Of a stretch of 64,000 nucleotides of DNA, positions 23,979-32,529 are shown piece after piece. A model generated the notes under the pieces. That model was not told the origin of the DNA, did not search any database, and saw nothing but the letters and a program-made list of their open reading frames with translations. A program made the translations under genes and the position numbers. The DNA is from DASXMT01 sp963755985 (GTDB lineage Bacteria > Actinomycetota > Acidimicrobiia > Acidimicrobiales > RAAP-2): positions 496,001 through 560,000 of the forward strand of contig CAVWLO010000001.1 in the NCBI GenBank assembly GCA_963755985.1. The letters run 5' to 3'. The first letter of the stretch is position 1. The number at the start of each line of letters is the position of its first letter.

Positions 23979-24937
23979 CGCCTGGTGGCCACCAGGGCCC
24001 GGGGACGGCCGGCCAGGTCGACTTCCACCCGCCCGTCGGCCAGACCGGCCCGACGGGCCATGGACAACGCGGCGTCGGCCTGATGGGGCGCCAACTCGAT
24101 GATCAGGGCTCCCCCGCCGGCCAACCACCGGGGGGCACCGGCAACGATGGCCTCGACATCGGCCAGGCCGGCCGACCCGTCAGTGGACGGGCCCGCCACC
24201 AGGGCAGCCTCGGGCTCCCAGTTGCGCACCACCGGGTCGAGCTCGGGGTACTCCTCGGCCGAGACGTAGGGTGGGTTCGACACGATCACGTCGACGGTGC
24301 CAACGAGCCCGATCGGCAGCGCAGCGAACCACTCACCCTGCACCAGTCGGATTCCGTCCAGGAGGGCGCGCCGCTCCTGCCGCCCCAGCAGCCTCTGCAG
24401 CTCGAGCAGGTTGGCCCGGGCGACCTCGAGGGCGCCGAGCGACGAGTCGGTGGCCCAGACGTCGAGGCCGACCCGGCCCGAGCCACCCTCGACGGCCAGC
24501 GACAAGGCGACGGCTCCCGAGCCGGTCCCGAGGTCGACGGCCACGGGACGTCGGCCCGGCGATGGAGGGCCGCCGCGCTCGGCCGTCACCCTGCCGAGCT
24601 CGGTCAGGGCCACCCCGACGACAAATTCAGTTTCCGGCCTGGGTATCAGGACCCGACGATCGACGGCGAGCTCGATGGTGCGGAACGGCCAGCGACCGAG
24701 GATGTACTGCAACGGCTCGCCGGCTTGGCGCCGCGACACCATGGACTCCACCCGGCTGGACACGCCCGGGGCCACCGGCTCGTCGAGCCCGGCGCCGGCC
24801 GACGATCGGTCGGTGGCCGGTCCGTCCCCATCGAGGGCATGCTCGACGATCCACCGTCCTTCAGGGCCCGGGCCCAGGCGGCCCGTCACCTCTTCCACCA
24901 ACTGGCGGCGCGTCGGTTCCCCTGCCACCGGCGTCAC
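23975..24937 (-). CDS. prmC: Release factor glutamine N5-methyltransferase
   Basis: A 320-residue SAM-dependent methyltransferase that modifies the Gln of the GGQ motif in peptide-chain release factors. The hallmark SNPPYVSAEEY is near residue 214, the SAM site VDLGTGSGAVALSLA near residue 132, and an N-terminal helical domain precedes them, including the PLQYILGRWPFRTIEL segment. Its GTG start overlaps the prfA stop by 4 nt and its stop overlaps the next gene, so the substrate (RF1) and modifier are translated together. Confidence 0.92.
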   Translation of the reverse strand: MTPVAGEPTRRQLVEEVTGRLGPGPEGRWIVEHALDGDGPATDRSSAGAGLDEPVAPGVSSRVESMVSRRQAGEPLQYILGRWPFRTIELAVDRRVLIPRPETEFVVGVALTELGRVTAERGGPPSPGRRPVAVDLGTGSGAVALSLAVEGGSGRVGLDVWATDSSLGALEVARANLLELQRLLGRQERRALLDGIRLVQGEWFAALPIGLVGTVDVIVSNPPYVSAEEYPELDPVVRNWEPEAALVAGPSTDGSAGLADVEAIVAGAPRWLAGGGALIIELAPHQADAALSMARRAGLADGRVEVDLAGRPRALVATRR

Positions 24938-25998
24938 TCCTCTTCGAGCTGTCTGCCCCGCTTGTCGGCCATGAGCGCGTCAGTCAGCTCGTCGAGGTCC
25001 CCCATCAGGACGCGATCGAGCTTGTGCAAGGTGAGCTTGATGCGGTGGTCGGTGACCCGGTTCTCCTTGTAGTTGTACGTCCGGATCTTCTCGGATCGCC
25101 CGCCGCCCCCGACCTGACTGCGCCGTTGGGCGGAGAGCTCGGCGGCCTGGCGGTCCTGTTCGGCCTTCAGCAGCCGGGAGCGCAGCACGGTCATGGCCTT
25201 GGCCCGATTCTGGATCTGGCTCTTCTCGTCCTGCATGGCCACCACGATCCCAGTCGGGAGGTGAGTGATGCGGACGGCGGAATCGGTGGTGTTCACCGAC
25301 TGGCCCCCCGGCCCGGTGGACCGGTACACATCCACCTTCAGGTCGGACGGGTCGATGGCCACGTCGACCTCCTCTGCTTCGGGAAGGACGGCCACCGCGG
25401 CCGACGAGGTGTGGATGCGGCCCTGGGACTCGGTGACGGGCACCCGCTGGACACGATGAGGCCCACCCTCGTGCTCGAGGCGTTGCCAGGCGTCGTCACC
25501 CGACACCCGGAACGTGACCTCGTTCAGGCCGTCCCGCTCCGACGGGCTCGACGACATGACGTCGACCTTCCAGCCCCGAATCGCCGCGTAGCGGGTGTAC
25601 ATGTCAAAGAGGTCCTTGGCGAACAGGTTGGCCTCTTCGCCCCCTTCGGCCCCCCGGATCTCGACGATGACGTTCCGGCCGGCGTTGGGGTCCCGGGGGA
25701 CCAACAGCTGCTGGAGGGACTCCTCGAGCCGGGAGATGTCCGACTCGGCCTTGTCCACCTCGGCCCGGGCCAGCTCCCGTTCCTCGCTGACCGAGTCGGC
25801 CACCATCTCTCGCGCTGCGTCGAGGTCGGACTCTGCGGCCTGCAGCTGCCGCCATGTGTCAATGACCTCGCTCAGCTCCTTGTGGCGACGCGAGAGATCG
25901 CGCAGGCGACGCGGGTCGGACGACGTCTCCGGGTCGTTCAGCTGGGTAACGACCGACTCGTATTCCTCGGCCAGACGGGGAAGCCGGTCGTTCTTCAC
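24934..25998 (-). CDS. prfA: Peptide chain release factor 1
   Basis: A 354-residue class I release factor recognising UAA and UAG. The codon-recognition PVT motif is in RVPVTESQGRIHTS and the catalytic GGQ in RSTGPGGQSVNTTDSAVRIT; the C-terminal helix RSRLLKAEQDRQ follows. The start is GTG. It lies between rpmE upstream and prmC downstream. Length is normal. Confidence 0.95.
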   Translation of the reverse strand: MKNDRLPRLAEEYESVVTQLNDPETSSDPRRLRDLSRRHKELSEVIDTWRQLQAAESDLDAAREMVADSVSEERELARAEVDKAESDISRLEESLQQLLVPRDPNAGRNVIVEIRGAEGGEEANLFAKDLFDMYTRYAAIRGWKVDVMSSSPSERDGLNEVTFRVSGDDAWQRLEHEGGPHRVQRVPVTESQGRIHTSSAAVAVLPEAEEVDVAIDPSDLKVDVYRSTGPGGQSVNTTDSAVRITHLPTGIVVAMQDEKSQIQNRAKAMTVLRSRLLKAEQDRQAAELSAQRRSQVGGGGRSEKIRTYNYKENRVTDHRIKLTLHKLDRVLMGDLDELTDALMADKRGRQLEEE

Positions 25999-26081
25999 AG
26001 AGTCAGGGTATCGGCCCCACCGACCCCGGCCTCCCTATCGGGACCAGCTGGTCGACCGTTTCGGGAGCCTGATCGACGAGC

Positions 26082-26300
26082 TCAGGACTTCTTGCGGGCG
26101 CCGGTCTTGGCGTAGCGACGCTGGAACCGCTCGACCCGGCCTCCCGAGTCCACCAGCTTCTGCTTGCCGGTGAAGAAGGGGTGGCACTCGTTGCACAGCT
26201 CGAGATGGATGTCGTCCTTCGTCGAACGCGTGGTGAAGGTGTTGCCGCACGAGCAATGCACCTTGGCTTCGACGTACTTGGGGTGAATGTCAGTCTTCAT
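26082..26300 (-). CDS. rpmE: 50S ribosomal protein L31 (zinc-binding type)
   Basis: A 72-residue ribosomal protein beginning MKTDIHPKY. Four cysteines (CSCGN and CNECH) form the zinc site of the C+ form of L31, which contrasts with Cys-less paralogues made under zinc starvation. A GGAGAG ribosome site precedes the ATG. It lies between rho and prfA on the same strand, as in mycobacteria. Confidence 0.95.
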   Translation of the reverse strand: MKTDIHPKYVEAKVHCSCGNTFTTRSTKDDIHLELCNECHPFFTGKQKLVDSGGRVERFQRRYAKTGARKKS

Positions 26301-26386
26301 GGTCTCTCCTGTGGTGACGGCGAACGGGCTCCCGGCCGTCTCGAGGCGGGGCAAGTGTACCGGAACGCCTGCTCTGGCCGATCGGC

Positions 26387-28486
26387 TCAGTTGGGCGCAG
26401 CCGGGCCCTTGGCTATCTCGGCCAGGAACTCGTCATTGCTCTTGGTGGTACGGATCTTGTCCATCAGCAGCTCCAGGCCGGCTGCGGCGCTGCCCTCGTT
26501 GGCCAGGGCGTTCAGGACCCGGCGCAGCTTCCACACCTGCTGGAGCTGCGACCGGTCGAAGAGGAGCTCCTCGTGCCGGGTGGAGCTGGCGTTGACGTCG
26601 ATGGAGGGATACAGACGGCGCTCGGACAGCCGGCGATCGAGACGGAGCTCCATGTTGCCGGTTCCCTTGAACTCCTCGAAGATGACCTCGTCCATCTTGG
26701 AGCCCGTCTCCACCAGCGCGGTGGCCAGGATGGTGAGTGAACCACCCTCTTCGATGTTCCGGGCGGCGCCGAAGAACTTCTTGGGCGGGTACAGGGCCCC
26801 CGAGTCGACACCACCGGACATGATCCGGCCCGTGGCCGGCGCCGCCAGGTTGTAGGCACGAGCCAGGCGGGTGATGCCGTCGAGGATGATGACCACGTCC
26901 TTGCCCATCTCGACCAGGCGCTTGGCCCGCTCGATGGCCAGCTCGGACACAGCGGTGTGCTCGTCGGCCGGCCGGTCGAAGGTCGAGGCCACCACTTCGC
27001 CCTTCACAGAACGGCGCATGTCGGTGACCTCTTCGGGACGCTCGTCGACCAGCAGCACCATCAGGTGCACGTCCGGATTGTTCGCCTCGATCGAGTGGGC
27101 GATGTGCTTCATCACCGTGGTCTTGCCCGCCTTGGGCGGTGACACGATGAGCCCGCGCTGACCCTTGCCGATCGGGGAGAGGAGGTCGACGATCCTTGCC
27201 GTCATGTTCTCCTTCTCTCCGGGCATCTCCAAGTGGAGACGGGAGTCGGGGAACAGTGGGGTCAGGTCCTCGAAACGAGGACGGCCCCGAGCCTCTTCAG
27301 GCTCGAGCCCGGACACCGTGTCGATGCGCAGCAGGGCCGGGAACTTCTCGGTGTTGCCTGCCGGTCGGCACGCGCCCTCGACGTAGTCGCCCCGGCGGAG
27401 GGCAAAGCGTCGGGCCTGGCTGATCGAGACGTAGACGTCCTTGTTGGACGGCAGGTAGCCGTCGCAACGGAGAAACCCGTAGCCCTCGTCCCGGAGGTCG
27501 AGCAGGCCGCGCACCGGGATGAGCTCGCCTTGGTACTGCTGCTCCTGGCCGCCACCGGCGCCCTGCAGCTCCCGCTCGCCGCCACCCTGGCGGTCACGGC
27601 CCCGCCGGCGGCGGTTGCTCCGACGGTTGCCGAGCTCGGAGTCGGGACCACCCTGACGATTGCCCTGGCCACCCTGGTTGTTCGGGTTGTTCGGGTTGTT
27701 CTGGTTGTTCTGGCGGTTGCCCTGGTTGCCCTGGTTGCCCTGGCCGCCCTGGTTCCGATTGCCCTGGTTGTTCTGGCGGCCTCCCTGATTGTTGCCCTGG
27801 CCGCCCTGGTTGCCTTGCCGGTCCCCCCGATCGGCCTGCTCGCGCCGGGCCTGGTCGGGCCCGCTCCCACCCCGGTCATCCTGGCCGTCCCTGTCGGACC
27901 CGCCGTCCTCGGCCTCTCCGTCTTCGGCCCGGCGGACGTCGAGAGAGCCACCCCGGGCACCGGGGCCGTTCTCACTCGGGTCGACGTCATCGCCATCGGC
28001 ACCGTCACTGTCCTCGAACGTCGACCGGGTGCTCGACCCGAGCTCTGCCCGTGCGGGGGCTCCGTTCCGGCCCGTCGGCCCCGTCTCATCGCCTACACCG
28101 TTTGCCGAGGCAGACGCGAGACCTCCGGTCGGCCGAGCGTCGTCGCGACCACGGTCGGCATCCGGCGTGGCCTCACTCCCGGTGTCCGACGTGGCCGCAC
28201 GAGCGGCGTCCGACCTGGCCGATCCTCTCGGCTTTCGACTCGATGTCCTGGCCGCGGCCAGCGGCAGGGCTGTGCCGTTGTCGGCGGCGTCGCCGCCCGG
28301 CGAGCCGCCGTTGGCGGTCCCGCCGTCTTCCACGGCCACACCGGTGGCCTTCAGGATGCCGTCGATCATGTCCGCCTTCTTCGTTCTGGTGGTGGTCTTC
28401 ACAGATAGGGCCTGTGCAATGGCATGAAGCTCGTCTCGCTCCTTGCCTTCCAACACCGAGCGCTCGAGCTGCTGTTCGGCAGTCAT
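26387..28486 (-). CDS. rho: Transcription termination factor Rho with a large disordered insertion
   Basis: A 699-residue RNA-dependent hexameric helicase that ends transcription. The N-terminal helical domain (residues 1-50) is followed by about 280 low-complexity residues: first acidic/Ala-rich, then an Asn/Gln/Gly-rich part (about 215-280), then an Arg-rich patch. The RNA-binding cold-shock-like domain starts near LLDLRDEGYGFLR. The ATPase core has SPPKAGKTT (Walker A), VVIILDGITRLARAYN (Walker B) and SGGVDSGALYPPKKFFGAARNIE. A GAGGAGG ribosome site supports the start at 28486. Actinobacterial Rho proteins often carry insertions, but such an Asn/Gln-rich tract is notable. It is followed by rpmE. 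Confidence 0.95.
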   Translation of the reverse strand: MTAEQQLERSVLEGKERDELHAIAQALSVKTTTRTKKADMIDGILKATGVAVEDGGTANGGSPGGDAADNGTALPLAAARTSSRKPRGSARSDAARAATSDTGSEATPDADRGRDDARPTGGLASASANGVGDETGPTGRNGAPARAELGSSTRSTFEDSDGADGDDVDPSENGPGARGGSLDVRRAEDGEAEDGGSDRDGQDDRGGSGPDQARREQADRGDRQGNQGGQGNNQGGRQNNQGNRNQGGQGNQGNQGNRQNNQNNPNNPNNQGGQGNRQGGPDSELGNRRSNRRRRGRDRQGGGERELQGAGGGQEQQYQGELIPVRGLLDLRDEGYGFLRCDGYLPSNKDVYVSISQARRFALRRGDYVEGACRPAGNTEKFPALLRIDTVSGLEPEEARGRPRFEDLTPLFPDSRLHLEMPGEKENMTARIVDLLSPIGKGQRGLIVSPPKAGKTTVMKHIAHSIEANNPDVHLMVLLVDERPEEVTDMRRSVKGEVVASTFDRPADEHTAVSELAIERAKRLVEMGKDVVIILDGITRLARAYNLAAPATGRIMSGGVDSGALYPPKKFFGAARNIEEGGSLTILATALVETGSKMDEVIFEEFKGTGNMELRLDRRLSERRLYPSIDVNASSTRHEELLFDRSQLQQVWKLRRVLNALANEGSAAAGLELLMDKIRTTKSNDEFLAEIAKGPAAPN

Positions 28487-28757
28487 CGCCCTCCTCGTTT
28501 CAAACTTCCTCGTGGGCGAATGGGATGAACCATCCGCCAGGGAAACAGGGTGGGGAGTGCATGGTCCGAGAAGAACTCTCCTCAGCAACTCCCCCCAACG
28601 CCGTCTACGGGCTGAGCACGCGACAACTTTTGCGTTTCAGGGAATCCCGCCCACGGGCCCAATCGGGCCAGTCGTGGTAGCGAAGGTGTCCCCATGATAC
28701 CCGCCGGGCGCGTGTTCGGCAACAACCTCCAGGTGACGGCCCGTCCGTAGGCCGGAT

Positions 28758-29825
28758 CTAGAGCGAGAGCTCGGCCAGCACGGCACTGAGATCGGCATCG
28801 ATCACCGTGGGAACCGAGATCTGGCTGATGGCGATATCGGGGTCCTTCAGGCCGTGCCCGGTGAGCACGCATACCACGGTGGCAGCCGGGCCCAGGTCGC
28901 CCGGCAGCCCGGTCTTCAGGATCCCGGCCACCGATGCGGCCGAGGCAGGCTCGCAGAAGACCGACTCCTCTTTGGCCAGGAACCGGTAGGCCTCCAGGAT
29001 CTCGGTGTCGGTGACCGCGGCAATACCGCCGCCGGACTCGCTGGCCGCAGAGGTCGCTCCGTACCAACCGGCCGGATTGCCGATGCGGATGGCCGTCGCC
29101 ACCGTCTCGGGATGGTCAACGGGGTGTCCTTCCACTATGGGAGCTGCCCCCGCCGCCTGGAACCCCATCATCTTGGGCAACTGGGTCGAGAGACCCGCCT
29201 CCTTGTATTCGAGATAACCCTTCCAGTAGGCGGTTATATTCCCGGCATTGCCCACTGGGATGCAGTGCACGTCCGGCGCGTCCCCCAGTTCGTCGACGAT
29301 TTCGAAGGCTCCCGACTTCTGGCCCTCGATCCGGTACGGGTTGACCGAGTTGACCACCGTCACCGGCGCTCGCTCACCCAGCTCCCGCACGATGTCGAGC
29401 GATTGGTCGAAGTTCCCGCGCACCTGGAGGACGGTGGCCCCGTGCACCAGGGCTTGGGCCAACTTGCCCAACGCGATATGGCCCTCGGGGATCAGGACGG
29501 CACAGGTGAGGCCGGCCCGGGCGGCGAATGCCGCGGCCGACGCCGACGTGTTCCCGGTGGATGCGCACACCACCCCCTTCGCTCCCTCTTCCACCGCCTT
29601 GGTGATGGCCACCGTCATCCCGCGGTCCTTGAACGACCCGGTCGGGTTGGCCCCCTCGACCTTGAGCAGCACTCGGGCACCGACCCGCTGCGAGAGTCGG
29701 GGGGCGGGTAGCAAGGGCGTGCCTCCCTCGAGCAGCGTGATCACCCGCGCCCCGTCCGACACCGGAAGGAACTGGCGGTATTCCTCGATCACCCCGCGCC
29801 AGGCGCGGCCTCCTTCTCCGCTCAC
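28758..29825 (-). CDS. thrC: Threonine synthase
   Basis: A 355-residue PLP enzyme converting O-phosphohomoserine to threonine. The PLP Lys lies in NPTGSFKDRGM near residue 61, and the phosphate-binding loop appears as PVGNAGNITAYW near residue 190. The GTG start overlaps the hom stop by 4 nt, indicating coupled translation. Homoserine kinase (thrB), which makes its substrate and usually follows in actinobacteria, is not found between this gene and rho. Confidence 0.93.
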   Translation of the reverse strand: MSGEGGRAWRGVIEEYRQFLPVSDGARVITLLEGGTPLLPAPRLSQRVGARVLLKVEGANPTGSFKDRGMTVAITKAVEEGAKGVVCASTGNTSASAAAFAARAGLTCAVLIPEGHIALGKLAQALVHGATVLQVRGNFDQSLDIVRELGERAPVTVVNSVNPYRIEGQKSGAFEIVDELGDAPDVHCIPVGNAGNITAYWKGYLEYKEAGLSTQLPKMMGFQAAGAAPIVEGHPVDHPETVATAIRIGNPAGWYGATSAASESGGGIAAVTDTEILEAYRFLAKEESVFCEPASAASVAGILKTGLPGDLGPAATVVCVLTGHGLKDPDIAISQISVPTVIDADLSAVLAELSL

Positions 29826-31129
29826 CCTTCTTCCTCTCCGATGATCCGCAGCACGCCCCCGATGCGCCCCACGGCGGGCAGCGTGGCCAGGTCGTCCAGG
29901 GTCGCGCGTACGTCACCCTCTCGGGCCGCATGGGTGAGGAAGATGAGCCGGGCCTCGACACCGAGCCCCTCTTGCTCCATGGAACGGATCGACACCCCGT
30001 GATCGCCGAACAGGGCGGCCACCGTGCCGAGCACGCCGGGGCGGTCCTCCACGTCGAGGGTCACGTAGAAGGGCGAGCGAGCCTCGGCCATGGACCGCAG
30101 GCTGGCCGGGAGCCGCTCGGGTGCGGGCCCGGTGGTGCCGGCCAGGCGGTTGCGGGTGGCGTCGATGAGGTCCCCGAGCACGGCGCTGGCCGTGGGCTGG
30201 CCCCCGGCACCCAGCCCATAGAGCATGAGCTCACCGGCGGCCTCGCCCTCGATGAAGACGGCATTGAAGGCGTCGCGGACTCCGGCCAGCGGATGGGCCT
30301 TGGGGACCATGGTCGGATGCACCCGGACCGACACCTCGTCGTCGGCGGTCCGCTCCACCACGGCCAGCAGCTTGACCACGTAGCCGAACCGGTCGGCGAA
30401 CTCGACGTCGATGGCTCGTATGCCGGTGATGCCCTCTCGGAACACGTCGTCACCGGCCACGTCGTAGCCGAACGCCACCCCGGCCAGGATGGCAGCCTTG
30501 GCCGCCGAGTCGTGGCCCTCCACATCAGCCGTCGGGTCGCGCTCGGCCAGCCCCAGCGACTGGGCCTCGGCCAGCACCTCGTCGTAGTCGGACCCGTCCT
30601 CTCCCATCTTGGTGAGGATGTAGTTGGTGGTGCCGTTCACGATCCCGGTCACCCGGTGGATACGCTCGCCGGTCAACGATTCCCGGAGGGCCCGGACCAG
30701 CGGGATGGCCCCGGCCACGGCCGCCTCGTAGAGGAGGTCGACCGACCGCTCACGGGCCAGGGTCCGGAGGGCGACACCGTCGGGCGAGGCCAGGAGCGCC
30801 TTGTTCGCGGTGATCACCGGCTTCCCGGCCTGCAGCGCGGCGCGGATCAAGGACCCGGCCGGCTCCAGGCCACCGATGAGCTCGACCACGATGTCGATCG
30901 TCGGGTCAGCCACCAACGCGGCCGCATCCCCGGTGAGCAGGTCGGCCCGGACATGGGCGGCTCGCGGCCGGGACGGGTCGGAGACGGCGATGCCGCCCAG
31001 TTCCAGCTGTGCCCCGCTCTGGACGGCCAGCGCATCGGACCGGGTCTGCATGAGCCCGACCAGTGCGGACCCGACGTTCCCGCAACCCAGAACGGCCACG
31101 CGCAGAACCGTCTTCGGCGCCGAGGTCAT
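29822..31129 (-). CDS. hom: Homoserine dehydrogenase
   Basis: A 435-residue enzyme reducing aspartate semialdehyde to homoserine. It has the Rossmann motif GCGNVGSAL near residue 15, the catalytic-domain segment VNGTTNYILTKM, the GRDPTADVEGHDSAAK-type catalytic Lys/Asp region near 207 and a C-terminal ACT domain (about 350-420) starting FYVTLDVEDRPGVLGTVA, which usually gives feedback control by threonine. It lies between lysA and thrC. Confidence 0.94.
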   Translation of the reverse strand: MTSAPKTVLRVAVLGCGNVGSALVGLMQTRSDALAVQSGAQLELGGIAVSDPSRPRAAHVRADLLTGDAAALVADPTIDIVVELIGGLEPAGSLIRAALQAGKPVITANKALLASPDGVALRTLARERSVDLLYEAAVAGAIPLVRALRESLTGERIHRVTGIVNGTTNYILTKMGEDGSDYDEVLAEAQSLGLAERDPTADVEGHDSAAKAAILAGVAFGYDVAGDDVFREGITGIRAIDVEFADRFGYVVKLLAVVERTADDEVSVRVHPTMVPKAHPLAGVRDAFNAVFIEGEAAGELMLYGLGAGGQPTASAVLGDLIDATRNRLAGTTGPAPERLPASLRSMAEARSPFYVTLDVEDRPGVLGTVAALFGDHGVSIRSMEQEGLGVEARLIFLTHAAREGDVRATLDDLATLPAVGRIGGVLRIIGEEEG

Positions 31130-31157
31130 CCGGTCACGCTATCGCCTGTCCGAGAGG

Positions 31158-32528
31158 TCAGACGTCGTAGCGGAGCAGGTCGTCGAACGTCTCGCGCCGC
31201 ACGACCAGCCGGGACTCCCCTTCAGCCACGAACACCACGGCGGCCCGGGGCACCTTGTTGTAATTCGAGGCCATCGAGTGCCCGTAGGCCCCGGTCACCG
31301 GGGTGGCCAGGATGTCACCCACGGCGAGGTCGGCCGGTACGTATCCCTCGGAGACGACGACGTCGCCCGACTCGCAGTGCTTGCCCACCAACCTGATCGG
31401 CCGCTTCCGGTCGGCCGCGGTGGCCCGGGGCAGGAACGCCTCGTAACCGCTGCCGTAGAGGACGGGACGCGGGTTGTCGCTTATCCCGCCGTCGACCGAC
31501 ACATAGGTCCGATAGCCGGGCACGTCCTTGATCGTCCCCACCCGGTACAAGGTCATCCCGGCTGTAGCCACGATGGACCGGCCCGGCTCGGCCGTGACCC
31601 GCACCGAATCGGGGATGCCGGACTCCCGGCAGGCGCGGCGCACCGACCCGGCCCAGTTGGCCATGGTCGGCGCCTCCTCGCCGGTCACATAGGCCACCCC
31701 CAGGCCGCCCCCCACCACCAGTTCCGAGAGGCCCAGCGGGGCAAAGAAGTCGGCGATGACCTGGATCGCCTGAACGAACGCGTCGATCGCGAACACCTGG
31801 CTCCCGATATGGCAGTGCACCCCTACCAGGTCGATCCTGCCCTGGGCGTCGAGCCGGCGCAGCCGGGCGATGGCCGCCGACGCCGCACCGGAGGCCATCC
31901 CGAACCCGAACTTGGAGTCGTCCTGGCCGGTACGGACGAACTCGTGGGTATGCACCTCCACGCCGGGCGTGACGCGGACCAACACCTTGGGTCGCCCTGG
32001 CGGCGCGGTGGACGATCGGGCCCTTCCGTCCGCTGGGAACGATGCGCCGGAGGCCAGCGCCAGCAGTCGCTCGATGCGGTCGATCTCGTCGAAGGAATCG
32101 ATGACAATGCGCCCGACCCCGACGGCCAGCCCCGCGGCCAGCTCGGCCTCCGCCTTGTTGTTCCCGTGGAGGACCAGCCGATCGGGGGCGACCCCGGCGG
32201 CCAGGGCCACGTGGAGCTCGCCCCCGGTGGAGACGTCCAGGCACATGCCCTCCTCGTAGGCCAGCTTGGCCATGGCCACGCACAAGAAGGCCTTGGTGGC
32301 GTAGGCCACTCCCTCTCCCCACTCGGCTACAGCCTCCCGGCACCGTTCCCGGAGGTGCGCCTCGTCGTAGACGAACAGAGGCGTGCCGTACTCCTCGGCC
32401 AGCTCGACGGCGTCGACTCCCGCGACCGCCAGCCGACCCCCCGGACCCACCGATGAGGTCATGGGCAACAAGCCTCGGGGAACCGGGCCGGTGAGGTCGG
32501 AACGGAGCCGGTCCAGAGCGGGCGTCAC
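31158..32528 (-). CDS. lysA: Diaminopimelate decarboxylase
   Basis: A 456-residue fold-type III PLP enzyme making lysine from meso-diaminopimelate. The PLP Lys is in VAYATKAFLC near residue 74, the HCHIGSQ motif and GGGLGVAYV follow, and the second-subunit Cys is in KHCESGDVV. The GTG start is 1 nt after the argS stop. The order argS-lysA-hom-thrC is well known in actinobacteria. Confidence 0.94.
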   Translation of the reverse strand: MTPALDRLRSDLTGPVPRGLLPMTSSVGPGGRLAVAGVDAVELAEEYGTPLFVYDEAHLRERCREAVAEWGEGVAYATKAFLCVAMAKLAYEEGMCLDVSTGGELHVALAAGVAPDRLVLHGNNKAEAELAAGLAVGVGRIVIDSFDEIDRIERLLALASGASFPADGRARSSTAPPGRPKVLVRVTPGVEVHTHEFVRTGQDDSKFGFGMASGAASAAIARLRRLDAQGRIDLVGVHCHIGSQVFAIDAFVQAIQVIADFFAPLGLSELVVGGGLGVAYVTGEEAPTMANWAGSVRRACRESGIPDSVRVTAEPGRSIVATAGMTLYRVGTIKDVPGYRTYVSVDGGISDNPRPVLYGSGYEAFLPRATAADRKRPIRLVGKHCESGDVVVSEGYVPADLAVGDILATPVTGAYGHSMASNYNKVPRAAVVFVAEGESRLVVRRETFDDLLRYDV

Positions 32529-32529
32529 G

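Noticed and set aside
27233..28408. Long plus-strand open frame opposite rho with hydrophobic, Val/Ala/Leu-rich translation
   Set aside because: It is antisense to the low-complexity part of rho. The hydrophobicity is the mirror of Asn/Gln/Gly codons, and there is no ribosome site or family similarity.
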